Assembly (NCBI RefSeq): GCF_003207815.1
Contig: NZ_NKTX01000015.1
Span: 1-59,971 of the forward strand
Length of the DNA: 59,971 nucleotides
Source of the DNA: Komagataeibacter oboediens
GTDB lineage: Bacteria; Pseudomonadota; Alphaproteobacteria; Acetobacterales; Acetobacteraceae
Direction: 5' to 3'
A program made the translations under genes and the position numbers. Below, piece by piece: positions 47,957-57,022 of this stretch. Position 1 is the stretch's first letter; every line of letters begins with the position of its first letter. The notes below the pieces were generated by a model that saw only the letters and a program-made list of their open reading frames with translations, did not search any database and was not told where the DNA came from.

Positions 47957-49210
47957 CTACGGTCGGGTGTTTACGCCGGTCGCGTCGATGTTCGGCCGCG
48001 TCGATCTGAAATACAGCTTGCCCATGTATCTGGTGAGTCGGGATTTCGAATCTCTGAAAAACGCCTTTGGGGTTTCCTGCAGTTTCCTACGTCGGTTTGT
48101 GTCCAGTATTCCAAGCAGGATGAAAATGTATGTCTTGAGGATGATACCGTGCGGAATTATCAATCCTTTCCCATCTTCTTCCTCGTTGATCAATTCAACC
48201 TTGGCTATCGCGATATCTTTGGAGAAAAGGAATTCATAATTAACTTTTTCATTGTTTTTGATGATTCTCTTCCACAGGCTGTACGGTATGCATATGGAAT
48301 GAATAAAATCATCCGTTTCCAAGTCGTTATATTTTTTGAAATAAGTCTGTATTTCGCCAGGGCCGCCGATCACAAAGTTATCGGCTAGAACGCCGATTGA
48401 TTCCTTTATGGATGTCCGGTCATCGTGATAGTCCAGTGTCAATTCCGGGAAGAACTTTTTAAATACAGTGAAAGACAGGTGCTGCTCCACCGCGTACCTG
48501 CTGAAGAATGTTCTTTCCCTAAGGCCGGTGGATTTCTGGTATGGATTTCTTTCGTAATATGTTGCGTCCATTATATTATATGGCGGTACATCCCATAGGC
48601 AGCGAACGTCTTCGGTCAGACCGAAATGGAACCAGTCGCTATAATGGAAAGGCAGGGATTCAAACGTATAGGGATTGAGCGTAAAGAATTCGGAAATCAG
48701 GACGCGCTGTTTCAGCGCTGCGAAACGGTGCCGTGGAAGTGCATGGTTTTTAATGTAAAAATCAATAAATGTGTCATCAATGAACAGGATATCATTTCGT
48801 GTTCTTAGAACATATTCCGTGCCGACATGATCCAGCCCTGCTTTTGCCGCTTCGATCTGCAGGTTGCAGTGATTGTTCCCGATTCCTTGTTTGACCGGGG
48901 GCATGGAAACCGCCGCACCGGACAGGGTGATCACGTCACAGCATTCTGCAATCAGTTCCAGGGCATCATAAAACAGGCCGTTATCCCTGTATTTCTTGAC
49001 CAGGCGCGGATCGGAGATAATGCCGGGACCGTCGAACATGACGATATCCGTCTGGGATATCGCGAAAATGATCCTGCACGAACTGAATATCTTTCTCCAG
49101 CCTGATATGATCCGGGCTGTCTGAATGATGTTGCGTTTGTTCAGAGGGCCCTGAACAACAATAGAAAGGGAATCTGTAATATCTTTCTTGTTCGGCAATT
49201 TACTGATCAT
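47957..49210 (-). CDS. WavE-family LPS biosynthesis protein
   Basis: This 417-residue protein opens with SIVVQGPLNKRNIIQTARII, the VQGPL start of the WavE family (named for a Vibrio cholerae LPS-core gene), followed by EYVLRTRNDILFIDDTF, an Asp-rich R-x-R-x-D segment resembling a glycosyltransferase donor site. The role is probably sugar transfer in surface polysaccharide synthesis, cytoplasmic. Its DNA is visibly AT-richer than the housekeeping genes, like the neighbouring FkbH-like gene, suggesting shared transfer. The last 30 residues are basic. Confidence 0.8.
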   Translation of the reverse strand: MISKLPNKKDITDSLSIVVQGPLNKRNIIQTARIISGWRKIFSSCRIIFAISQTDIVMFDGPGIISDPRLVKKYRDNGLFYDALELIAECCDVITLSGAAVSMPPVKQGIGNNHCNLQIEAAKAGLDHVGTEYVLRTRNDILFIDDTFIDFYIKNHALPRHRFAALKQRVLISEFFTLNPYTFESLPFHYSDWFHFGLTEDVRCLWDVPPYNIMDATYYERNPYQKSTGLRERTFFSRYAVEQHLSFTVFKKFFPELTLDYHDDRTSIKESIGVLADNFVIGGPGEIQTYFKKYNDLETDDFIHSICIPYSLWKRIIKNNEKVNYEFLFSKDIAIAKVELINEEEDGKGLIIPHGIILKTYIFILLGILDTNRRRKLQETPKAFFRDSKSRLTRYMGKLYFRSTRPNIDATGVNTRP

Positions 49211-49546
49211 TACGCGCCTATGATTCGGTATAATTATGATGGTTTTTTTATAATATACGAAAATTGCGGGACGAAACTACCCGCGGCATCAATCGCGAAC
49301 TTGCCGTTCGTGGCGGGACTGCAAGACATATCCAGTCTGCCCCGCATATGGGGTTGTCGTGTATCGTGTGTCCGGCCATGCTGACGAATGGCATCTCCTT
49401 TGAATATATCTTAGCTCAGTCATTCATGATGTATCACCTAAACAATTCCGTCGCAGTCAGTGCAGTGGCCGGTTTATGTCCTGTGGTGGCAGGCCTGCCC
49501 CATAACGTCTGGCAGGCCCCCTAAAAGCAGGGCATCAATTGCCCCT
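49211..49546. other. Gap between FkbH-like and WavE genes
   Basis: This 336-base gap has no supported gene. Bases 49225-49262 are AT-rich (TATAATTATG, TTTTTTTATAATATAC) and probably contain the WavE promoter on the minus strand. GGCCTGCC (49492-49499) and GGCAGGCC (49511-49518) form a hairpin upstream of the WavE region and just past the FkbH-like stop. Confidence 0.45.
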
Positions 49547-51436
49547 TTACCATGCAATTTTGGTGTCACTGGTGACTTCGGACGGGTTAGCAGGGACCGT
49601 TCTGGCAACAAGATTATCCCCGTCTTGGGTAAAACCGCACTTTTCCAGATAGTTTTCACAATAAAAATTACGGCCGGTTGGTGCGAAGGAGCCCATCACT
49701 GTGGGGTGAGACCGCAGGATGTGCTGCGCTAGGACATGCATGGATGCATATTCGGAACACAGGCCAAATACGCGGCATGACAGGATGGACTGGATGATCC
49801 GGTTCCCCTGAACCAGGTGTAACCCGATCAGGCCATTATCCGTTTCCTTGTCGCGCAGGAACACGCAGAATATGTATCCATCGCGTGCAAACAGCGCCTT
49901 GATGTCTTCCAGTGACCAGCGTTGCCCGGTGGTGTTGAACTGGTTGGTCTTGTTTAGCAGTTCGAAGGCTCGGGCGAAATTCTGGTCTTTTTCCGAACGG
50001 ACCACGGCATAACGCTGCTGGATCTGCAGCGAACGAAGCCATTCCTCGCGGCTCATTTTCTGCTGGGTCTGGTCCCGCTTGATCTTGGCGCGCAGGGTTT
50101 GGGTGCGTTGCTGGGATTCCATGCTGACCTGCACCACCTGTGTACAGGGGGAGAAAATGATCGCACGCCGCCAGTCCATATGTTCCTCGCTCAGGAACCG
50201 CAGGTCAGGGATAACGGACCGGACTTCATCAATCTCGCGCGGGTTGTCATCTACGAACAGGACATTGGCAGGCAGAAGGTTCACCTCGTCCAGTATTTCC
50301 GTAATGTTTTCGGATTTCGGCTGGAAATTGATCCTGACCGAAATAAAGTCCTCCAGTTTTAGCCGACCTCGCCAGACGCGGTCGAATTCGGCACGGGCCA
50401 GTTCCGGATCATTCTTGCTGCATATCGCCAGTAGTCCGCCCCGGGCCTTGTAGATCAGCAGGGCTTCGGCAAGCCCTGTCGGCCAGTAATCGGTGCGTTC
50501 ATAGGGTGAGCGGTCACCATCTGCCAGCACGCCACGCCACATGGTGTCATCGAGGTCCATGATGATCAGTTTGATGGGTGCTGCCGCGTTTATAATGGCA
50601 AGGTTATCGCGAATGGCGTTGAAAACGCAGTGCCCATACACGCCATACTGGCCGTCTGTGTCATATATCCTGGAGAGCGGCGTGCTTGTACGGATACGCT
50701 TGGCGTCATCCTCGAATGCTGTATCGAACATGTTCGATGCATGGGAAATTTCGCGCGCGTAGTCATCCTGTATCCGAAAACGTCCCATTGAATTCAGGAT
50801 ATCGTTTACATCCAGAAGGAAGGTATTGGGATAGGTCCGAATGATCCGTTCCATTTCCGCATTTAGCCGCATGACAAGATATTGCGGGTTTGACAGATCG
50901 AAACGGGGAAAAAGCGCGCCCATAAAATTCTGGCGCGGTTCCCAAAATGACAGGAAAAATGTTGGTTTACCGTCAAGGAGATCGGAAATAGACCCAATGA
51001 AATCTGAAATGTATTCGACACAGTATTTTAGATAGGCTTCATGATCACTTTCGGTTTTCAGGCGCGGCCAGAATATTTCATTCCCAAAACCATCGAAGGG
51101 CACGGCCCCTGCGGCCATGACCGAACGGAGCGGAAGGCCAATAACGTTGACCTCTGCCGCTTCATGATTGATTTCCGACAGGGGCGGGGAAAAATGCGTC
51201 TGCCGACTTTCATCAACGCACATCGCAACATGAATGACATCATGCCCATGCTCGATGGCATAATTGATTATGGGTAAAAGCGAGCAGGGCCCAAAAAACG
51301 CGACACTGAGTTTCTTGTCCATATCAGGCCCAAGCTTGAGAAAGGGGAAGCCTTTCATCCCATTGGAAGATACTCGATCCAGTTTATTGGGAATATCAAT
51401 TACTTTCTTTAATTTTTTGAATATCTGCGTAAACAT
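49547..51436 (-). CDS. FkbH-like HAD-IIIC protein with SGNH-like and GNAT-like parts
   Basis: This 629-residue protein has three parts. An N-terminal region (about 40-285) resembles the SGNH-like module of FkbH-type proteins. A HAD-IIIC domain carries DLDDTMW at 294-300, ICSKNDPE around 340, QPKS at 372-375 and FVDDNPREID from 394. A C-terminal acetyltransferase-like part starts after NKTNQFNTTG at 495-504. Family members load a glyceryl or related acyl group onto a carrier or work in O-antigen and flagellin modification. No acyl carrier protein gene is adjacent. AT-richer than the core genes; paired with WavE. Confidence 0.85.
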   Translation of the reverse strand: MFTQIFKKLKKVIDIPNKLDRVSSNGMKGFPFLKLGPDMDKKLSVAFFGPCSLLPIINYAIEHGHDVIHVAMCVDESRQTHFSPPLSEINHEAAEVNVIGLPLRSVMAAGAVPFDGFGNEIFWPRLKTESDHEAYLKYCVEYISDFIGSISDLLDGKPTFFLSFWEPRQNFMGALFPRFDLSNPQYLVMRLNAEMERIIRTYPNTFLLDVNDILNSMGRFRIQDDYAREISHASNMFDTAFEDDAKRIRTSTPLSRIYDTDGQYGVYGHCVFNAIRDNLAIINAAAPIKLIIMDLDDTMWRGVLADGDRSPYERTDYWPTGLAEALLIYKARGGLLAICSKNDPELARAEFDRVWRGRLKLEDFISVRINFQPKSENITEILDEVNLLPANVLFVDDNPREIDEVRSVIPDLRFLSEEHMDWRRAIIFSPCTQVVQVSMESQQRTQTLRAKIKRDQTQQKMSREEWLRSLQIQQRYAVVRSEKDQNFARAFELLNKTNQFNTTGQRWSLEDIKALFARDGYIFCVFLRDKETDNGLIGLHLVQGNRIIQSILSCRVFGLCSEYASMHVLAQHILRSHPTVMGSFAPTGRNFYCENYLEKCGFTQDGDNLVARTVPANPSEVTSDTKIAW

Positions 51437-51615
51437 TAAAATGCCCTTATGTTACAATCTGATCACTTTGCATTTTGTTACATAAAAAAACGTAATGATG
51501 CAATAAACGAGGCATTTTACTGGATTGTCTTGTTCGGCTGACTATTACGGACCGTCCACTTCACAAAACGGCCTGGCGTCATCCGCAGGTTGCTGATCCC
51601 ACCATGTCCGGAATC

Positions 51616-52293
51616 CTAGAAACCTCGCATCGGCCCGCGGCTGTAATACAGCAGCATGGAACCCACCGCAGCCATGTGCGTGCCGGCACCCAGAACGACC
51701 ATCACATGCCATAATGCGTTGGAAAAGGGCATGTTCTCACGCATGTAGAATATGACGCCGGTACAGTAGAACACCAGTCCCAGAATGATCAGGGAAAACA
51801 CCCGCGCGGGCAGGGCCCACACCGTCGGGTCGGGACACAGGAAGAATACCCACGCCACACACAGATAGGGCATCACATGATACCGCCGCGACCATGTGAA
51901 GAAACACATCTTGGCCACGACACCTGTCCCGGCCATGGTCCATAACAGGGCGCAGAACCACACACTACCCATACCGTGTCCACCCAGCAGGATGAAGGGG
52001 GTATAGCTTGCGGCGATGGCGATGAAGATCACCGACTGGTCAATGCGCTGCAACCCGCCCTTGAGCCAGCATGACGGACAGAAATTATAGGCCGCCGAGG
52101 ACAGGCATGTCGCCAGGATCGACCCGCAGTACAGCAGCGTCACCCCGGATTCCAGTCCTGAATGCGACATCATGGCGGTATGCAAAAGCCACAGCACGCC
52201 ATACCCCAACCCCACCACGCCCATGACATGGACAAGCAGGTCAGCCGCCCGTTCGGACAGGGAATAGATGGGAAAACGCGTGCGGGTATTCAT
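51616..52293 (-). CDS. Hemolysin III / PAQR family membrane protein
   Basis: This 225-residue inner-membrane protein has seven hydrophobic segments and the family landmarks SSAAYNFCPSCW, QRIDQSVIFIAIAASYTPFI and FSNALWHVMVVLGAGTHMAA, with the conserved His residues of the PAQR zinc site. Haemolytic activity is not implied; bacterial members are of uncertain function in lipid or membrane homeostasis. It is a single gene, with no overlap to its neighbours. Confidence 0.88.
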   Translation of the reverse strand: MNTRTRFPIYSLSERAADLLVHVMGVVGLGYGVLWLLHTAMMSHSGLESGVTLLYCGSILATCLSSAAYNFCPSCWLKGGLQRIDQSVIFIAIAASYTPFILLGGHGMGSVWFCALLWTMAGTGVVAKMCFFTWSRRYHVMPYLCVAWVFFLCPDPTVWALPARVFSLIILGLVFYCTGVIFYMRENMPFSNALWHVMVVLGAGTHMAAVGSMLLYYSRGPMRGF

Positions 52294-52594
52294 GGCGGCG
52301 GAAAATACTCCTTATTTTTCCGCAGGTCCGGTCTCGTATAATGAATAAGTCTGTTTCCATATATGCAAAAAAAATCATGCATGCGTGAGGCATCCCGCAT
52401 GATGGGCGCAAGACCGCCTGCTGAATAAAAATCTGATAAAAATAGAAGTTTTTGGAGGCTGTATTTTCCGAACCGGCGGCATGTCCTGAAACGCCTCTGG
52501 AAGAAGTCCTGTCGGAAACGTTTCAGGCCGTGCACGCAGATGGGCCGGGTCATACGGGGGCATAGGCGCCTGCCGCATGTCCCGGCCCCGGTCT
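52294..52594. other. Gap holding a degenerate repeat
   Basis: This 301-base gap lies between the start of the hemolysin-III gene and the stop of the next minus-strand gene. It has no supported gene. A weak copy of the dispersed repeat lies at 52440-52530. Confidence 0.4.
52440..52530. repeat. Degenerate dispersed hairpin repeat
   Basis: AGAAGTTTTTGG at 52444-52455 matches the left outer arm of the 21361 copy at 10 of 12 positions. CGGCGGC and GTCGGAAACGTTT follow in the expected order. The central hairpin no longer pairs well. Confidence 0.4.
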
Positions 52595-52846
52595 TCAGCG
52601 GGCCGTGCGTTCGCCCGTGACGTGGCTGCACAGGGTCTTGATTTCCTCCGCCGTGATGCCTTCGGGGTTGTGCTGGGCCTTCCTGGCGATTTCATGCTCG
52701 GCCTCGGTGGCGCGGCCGTGTTCCTTGGCGACGTGCTGGCCCAGGGAGATGACCTCTTCCTTCGTCAGCAGCTTGGGTTCCTTCAGGCCCCTGTCCGCCA
52801 GCTTGTGCATGTGTTCGCGTGCGGCGGCTGTGGGTTTGTCGGTCAT
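52595..52846 (-). CDS. Small hypothetical protein with an internal repeat
   Basis: This 83-residue cytoplasmic protein begins MTDKPTAAAREHMHKLADRG and is predicted helical. Two segments echo each other: LTKEEVISLGQHV and ITAEEIKTLCSHV share 6 of 13 positions. No known domain is recognised. Start at ATG 52846 is supported by a short upstream AGGATTG region only. It diverges from the DUF2075 gene, separated by 167 bases. Confidence 0.55.
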   Translation of the reverse strand: MTDKPTAAAREHMHKLADRGLKEPKLLTKEEVISLGQHVAKEHGRATEAEHEIARKAQHNPEGITAEEIKTLCSHVTGERTAR

Positions 52847-53013
52847 GATCGGGCAATCCTGTCTGAATGATGCGCGGTATGCGCGTGACGGGATGATATA
52901 ACGTATGACAGGGCAGGAAAACCAATAGGGTACACATGCCCTTGCGTCATATTTCACATATCTGGTCCGCCGCCCCGCGACGTAAAAGGGAGACGGCACA
53001 GAGAGGGAGACAC

Positions 53014-54261
53014 ATGCCAGACCCCATCCATTGCGCCCCCGACAGCGCGCTTGCCCGCCTTGCCCCGACCATGGCGCTGACGGGCCAGCAGGAGGCGCTG
53101 AAGGCGGAGGTCCTGGCCTTCTGTCGCGCGCACCGGGCGGATGATCATGCCCTGTTCGTGATTGAAGGCGATGCGGGCACGGGCAAGAGCCTGCTGCTGA
53201 ATACCCTGTTCACCGCCATACAGCAGGCGGCGCGGGGGCGTGACGGCCACGACCCGCTGCATGGCACCCGCAACTGGCTGTTGGTCAACCACCCGGAAAT
53301 GATCAAGCTGTACCGCAATATTTCCGAATCCCGGACCTGCCTGCGCAAGAAGGATTTCGAACGTCCGACCACCTTCATCAACCAGATGTCGGCCCGCCAT
53401 GATCGTGCCGACATCGTGCTGGTGGATGAGGCGCACCTGCTGCTGACCCGCAGCGATCCCTATAACCGTTTCCGGCAGGATAACCAGCTGGCGGAAATCA
53501 TCCGCCACGCACATGTCGTGGTCATCATATTCGATGCGTATCAGGTGCTGAAGTTCAAGAGCCTGTGGAACGACGCCACCCTGCGCCGTCTGGTCGCGGG
53601 TTATCCGGTGGTGACCCGCAGGCTGGACCAGCAGTTCCGCGTGCATGCCCATGCGGATGTCATGACGTGGATCCATGCCCTGCGTGACGGCAGGCTGCTG
53701 CCCCTGCCAGCCCCACAACCGTTTGACTTCCGTATCTTTGATGACGCGCAGGCCATGTATGACGCCATAAGGCAGCGCAACGCGCAGTGCGGGATGTGTC
53801 GCATGCTGGCCACGTATGATTATCCCTATACCCTGAACGGGCATGACCATTTCATTACGGAGGGGCGTTTTCACCTGCGCTGGGACCGCGCCATGCCACA
53901 GGCGCGCCTGCCATGGGCGGAACGGCCCGATACGATTGATGAAGTCGGTTCGGTCTATACCATCCAGGGGTTCGACCTGAATTACGCGGGCGTGATCCTT
54001 GGCCCGTCCGTCGGCTATGATCCGGCTGCCGACCGGATCGTGATCGACCCGTCACGGTACGAGGACAGGGCCGCGTTTACCGGGCGCGACGGGGTGGAAA
54101 ACCCGCAGGCGGTGATGGAACGGATCATCCTCAATTCCATCAACGTCCTCATGACGCGGGGTGTGCGGGGGCTATATATCTATGCCAGTGACCCGCGCCT
54201 GCATGCCCGGCTGGCGGCGTTGTGGCGCGCCCGGCAGGATGCACCGGCAGTCACGTCCTGA
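53014..54261 (+). CDS. DUF2075 (Schlafen-like) P-loop ATPase/helicase
   Basis: This 415-residue protein has Walker A GDAGTGKS at 52-59 and Walker B/DEAH box VLVDEAHLLL at 136-143. The later motifs RRLDQQFRVHAH, EVGSVYTIQGFDLNYAGVIL and INVLMTRGVRGLYIYA match superfamily-I helicase motifs of DUF2075/Schlafen group 3 proteins. No nuclease domain is fused and no partner gene lies beside it. Role unknown: RNA/DNA remodelling or defence. Start ATG 53014 has GAGAGGGAG upstream; the frame is open to 52936 but protein-like sequence starts here. Confidence 0.82.
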   Translation: MPDPIHCAPDSALARLAPTMALTGQQEALKAEVLAFCRAHRADDHALFVIEGDAGTGKSLLLNTLFTAIQQAARGRDGHDPLHGTRNWLLVNHPEMIKLYRNISESRTCLRKKDFERPTTFINQMSARHDRADIVLVDEAHLLLTRSDPYNRFRQDNQLAEIIRHAHVVVIIFDAYQVLKFKSLWNDATLRRLVAGYPVVTRRLDQQFRVHAHADVMTWIHALRDGRLLPLPAPQPFDFRIFDDAQAMYDAIRQRNAQCGMCRMLATYDYPYTLNGHDHFITEGRFHLRWDRAMPQARLPWAERPDTIDEVGSVYTIQGFDLNYAGVILGPSVGYDPAADRIVIDPSRYEDRAAFTGRDGVENPQAVMERIILNSINVLMTRGVRGLYIYASDPRLHARLAALWRARQDAPAVTS

Positions 54262-54387
54262 CCGGAACGGTTGCCTGCGTAACCGGTCGGTTACAGGACA
54301 GGTTGTCATAACGCCGGACATGTGGATGGCCGCGTCTTCATATCCGGGATGAAGGCGGCCTGTTGTGACAGGTGTCCGGGCGGATAC

Positions 54388-54440
54388 AGGAAAAGCCGCC
54401 TTTCGCGGGAAGAGGCGGCATCCGGAACCTTCTGTTATTT
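54388..54440. repeat. Dispersed hairpin repeat at a converging gene end
   Basis: GCCGCC (54395-54400) and GGCGGC (54414-54419) form the GCC hairpin. CCGGAACCTTCTGTTA follows as the right outer arm, matching CCAGAAACTTCT. The small second hairpin is missing. It lies between the converging DUF2075 gene and the gene at 54450. Confidence 0.6.
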
Positions 54441-54449
54441 CCTGGTTTT

Positions 54450-54689
54450 TCAGCCGCGCTGGCCAAGGCGCTGCAGGTAGGGCAGGATTTCAGGGCCGGA
54501 TTCAATGGCATGGCCCAGAACGGTTTCGACCAGTGTCGCCAGATGCCCGGCATCCATGCCCGCCAGCGTTACGCTCAGGTCATGCTTCTGGGCATCGGAC
54601 AGGCCCGGCGTCTGGATGATGCGCCGTTCAATGGCTGCCTTCATGGCGTCCGTGGTGAAGGGCATGTCGATGATCTGGTCTTTGCTCAT
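54450..54689 (-). CDS. Small hypothetical protein
   Basis: This 79-residue cytoplasmic protein begins MSKDQIIDMPFTTDAMKAAI and is predicted helical throughout, with no known domain. Start at ATG 54689 is chosen because the upstream in-frame sequence is not protein-like and AATAACGGCC separates it. A dispersed repeat lies just past its stop. It shares strand with the CsbD-like gene 133 bases upstream. Confidence 0.5.
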   Translation of the reverse strand: MSKDQIIDMPFTTDAMKAAIERRIIQTPGLSDAQKHDLSVTLAGMDAGHLATLVETVLGHAIESGPEILPYLQRLGQRG

Positions 54690-54822
54690 GGCCGTTATTC
54701 CTGAATGGATAAGATAAGGCGGCCATCGTACGGGTTGCCGGTTTTCCGGCAACCTCCCTGTGCGCGATGCGGTTATGCGTTCGTCATCATGCGGGGTGTA
54801 TCATGTGGAATGCGTGGAGCGT

Positions 54823-55008
54823 TCATCCCTGCTCGGGCTGATCCGTTGTCATGCGGTGCAGGCGGGCGGTCTGGGAAAAGCCGCGCATTTCCTGCGCGAT
54901 GCCCTGACGTTCCAGCCGCCGCAGCCCGGTGGCGTAGCCGATTTCCTGTTTCAGTTGGCCAAGCAGCATGTTGGTGCGACCGGTAAGCATCGTCTTGAAA
55001 CGATCCAT
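54823..55008 (-). CDS. Small CsbD-like protein
   Basis: This 61-residue protein reads MDRFKTMLTGRTNMLLGQLK, then QEIGYATGLRRLERQG and MRGFSQTA. The spacing of Gly residues (GQLKQEIGYATG...ERQGIAQEMRG) resembles the CsbD family, small helical proteins often induced by stress. It is a loose match, not a certain one. Start at ATG 55008 with a GAGAGATC region upstream. Confidence 0.5.
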   Translation of the reverse strand: MDRFKTMLTGRTNMLLGQLKQEIGYATGLRRLERQGIAQEMRGFSQTARLHRMTTDQPEQG

Positions 55009-55199
55009 GGCTGATCTCTCGTTCAGGATAAGGAATGCTGCGTCATACGCATGACAGACAACAGCATGATGCATATGCAGGTGCAACAGTTAATGCATGT
55101 CTGACTAACATTTAATGCATGAGACGCCAGCTCGGCGCATGCTGCCCCGACATCATCCGGGGCGAAGCGCGTGGCTGACCATGTGGTTCCCTGTCAATG
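55009..55199. other. Short gene-free stretch
   Basis: This 191-base stretch between the CsbD-like gene and the transposase remnant has no supported gene. TTAATGCATG occurs twice in an AT-richer patch (55086-55125) that may be a promoter region. Confidence 0.35.
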
Positions 55200-55615
55200 T
55201 TTTCAGGGGCGGATACCGGCCTGATCGGTGAAGATGGCATCAGGGCAGGCGAGGGCGTGTCGCCAGTCAAGGTCGATGATGGATGGCGGAATTAATTCGG
55301 TAATATCTGCCCTTTGCCATGGGGGCAGGGGAAGGATGGCTGTTTTTCCTGCTACATCGACAACGGCATGAAATCATGTAGGCAGCCCGCCACGGGACTG
55401 CCCGATGGTCCTGACCTGTCCCCTTATTTCATGGATACCGGCATTATGCTGGTGCGTCCGGACAGTCGTGCTGTCGATTATCCCATATTCATTGGCGGGA
55501 TCAGCAGCCTGACTTCGGAAAATCCGCTCGATCACGCCATTTTCGCCCCAGCGGCGCAGTCGCGGAACCGGGGCGGCAGATCATGGCAGGGAATGCCTGC
55601 GTGCTAATTGACGAT
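55200..55615 (-). mobile_element. IS5-type transposase remnant, several frame breaks
   Basis: The minus strand reads LRRWGENGVIERIFRSQAAD, PANEYGIIDSTTVRTHQHNA, GIHEIRGQVRTIGQSRGGLP and, after a stop, FHAVVDVAGKTAI, ending RALADITEL-like sequence and AIFTDQAGIRP near 55205. This follows the IS5-family DDE order: RRW...G...RIF, then the catalytic-Asp segment IDSTTVRTHQH, then GRSRGGLxTKxHAVVD. Internal stops and frame changes show it is dead. Terminal inverted repeats were not found, and a plus-strand frame over the same bases (55314-55607) is a shadow. Confidence 0.7.
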
Positions 55616-55832
55616 CTCCCTGTTTCCCTTCCCGGCAGCAATGCTGGATATCAGTCAATGATTGCTCATGAAGCAGGACCGTATGGGGAACTGTATCTGC
55701 CCTGCTGCCGTCATGACGGGGGCCATAGGCGGCAGGAGGCTGGAACGCCGCCATGCGGGGCTGACCCTGACCTGCGTGGGGGGAGGGCCATAAACTTCCC
55801 CCTCCATCCCGATTTCTGGTAGTGCGGATGGC
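55616..55832. other. Gene-free stretch between IS remnant and rhodanese
   Basis: No supported gene is present. GGGGGGAGGGCCATAAACTT followed by CCCCCTCC (about 55777-55804) can form a hairpin just before the rhodanese gene. Part of the stretch may be further IS-derived sequence. Confidence 0.35.
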
Positions 55833-56732
55833 ATGTCCGCAACCATGCAGGAAGCCACCATGCCGACAACCGTTCTTTATTCCCCCGATGATGTGCGCAG
55901 GCTGCTTGCGGCTGGCGACGCGGTCGTGATCGATGTGCGCGACCGGAAGGATTTTGACGCAGGCCACATACCCGGCGCGGTCAGCATGCCCGACATCTTC
56001 ACCTATCTGGCAGAAACCACGCAGGATGGGCTGCACACGCTGCAGCAGACCTTCGCCAGCCTGTTCGCCGATTACGGGCTGGATGGCAAAAAGACCGCCA
56101 TCGTTTACGAAGATGCCCTGCACACGCGCTATGGCGCGTCATGCCGGGGGTACTGGATCCTCAGCTATCTCGGCTATCCATCCGTTGGTATCCTTGATGG
56201 CGGGCTGAGCGCATGGCGCAGGGGCGGCGGGACGCTGACGACCGAAACCGTCACCCCCGCGCGCACCACGTTCCCGCTGCAGATCAATGCCGCCCTCATG
56301 GCCACGTATGAGGACGTGCGCGCGGCGCTGGGGTCGCCCACGGTCCGGTTGCTGGACAACCGCGACCGGGTGGAATGGCTGGCGGAGAGTTCGTCCCCTT
56401 ACGGTGTTGATTTCGCCCCGCGCAAGGGGCGTATACCGGGAGCCGTGTGGATCGAGTGGTATGACTTCATGACAGTCACCGACAACCATGCCGCCTTCCG
56501 CAATGCGGAGGACATCCGCGCCCTTGCCGCCAGCCGTGGGCTGCGGCCGGATGATGACATCATCATCTACTGTTTCAAGGGCGCGCGCGCGGCCAATACC
56601 TATGTCGCGCTGGCATCCGCCGGGTTCAGCCGCCTGCGGATCTATATGGGATCGTGGAACGAATGGTCCCGCAACCCGGCCCTGCCGATCGAGGACGGCC
56701 TGCCCAAGGCTGCCGCCCCGTATCGCGGGTGA
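55833..56732 (+). CDS. Two-domain rhodanese sulfurtransferase
   Basis: This 299-residue protein has two rhodanese domains: the first with VVIDVRDRKDFDAGHIPGAV and YLGYPSVGILDGGLSAWRR, the second with the active-site loop YCFKGARAAN, Cys at residue 247, and RIPGAVWIEWYDFM before it. The loop differs from the CGSGxTA loop of SseA at 39.1 kb, so the donor is more likely thiosulfate. No signal peptide. Start at 55833 or 55860. It lies just past a dead IS remnant, so its context is not conserved operon-like. Confidence 0.85.
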   Translation: MSATMQEATMPTTVLYSPDDVRRLLAAGDAVVIDVRDRKDFDAGHIPGAVSMPDIFTYLAETTQDGLHTLQQTFASLFADYGLDGKKTAIVYEDALHTRYGASCRGYWILSYLGYPSVGILDGGLSAWRRGGGTLTTETVTPARTTFPLQINAALMATYEDVRAALGSPTVRLLDNRDRVEWLAESSSPYGVDFAPRKGRIPGAVWIEWYDFMTVTDNHAAFRNAEDIRALAASRGLRPDDDIIIYCFKGARAANTYVALASAGFSRLRIYMGSWNEWSRNPALPIEDGLPKAAAPYRG

Positions 56733-56803
56733 TGCCAGACCGGATGGGGAAGGGGGACATGATCCTTCAGCCCCATCCGGACGCAGGCGCATGGTCGTGA
56801 TCC

Positions 56804-57022
56804 CTACGGTTTCTCCGGCTCATCAGGGGCAAGGGTGAACAGGTCCTCCACCATGACCCCCAGGCTGCGGGCAAGGGTCAGGGCCAGGCCGACGGATGGC
56901 ATGAAAACGCTGTTTTCCACGGTATTGATCGTTTTGCGTGATACCCCGACCCGCTCCGCCAGGGCCGCCTGTGTCAGTCCCTGCGCCGTGCGACACGCCC
57001 TGAGGGAATTATGGACTTTCAT
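56804..57022 (-). CDS. XRE-family helix-turn-helix regulator
   Basis: This 72-residue protein is a single helix-turn-helix domain: SLRACRTAQGLTQAALAERV, then GVSRKTINTVENSVFMPS and LALTLARSLGVMVEDLF. It is short, of the type usually paired with a membrane protein and thought to bind DNA near its own promoter. It starts 14 bases inside the end of the upstream membrane gene on the same strand, so the two are co-translated. Confidence 0.9.
   Translation of the reverse strand: MKVHNSLRACRTAQGLTQAALAERVGVSRKTINTVENSVFMPSVGLALTLARSLGVMVEDLFTLAPDEPEKP

Noticed and set aside
55314-55607. Plus-strand frame resembling a glycosyltransferase fragment
   Set aside because: The same bases read on the minus strand give ordered IS5-type transposase motifs, which is the better explanation.
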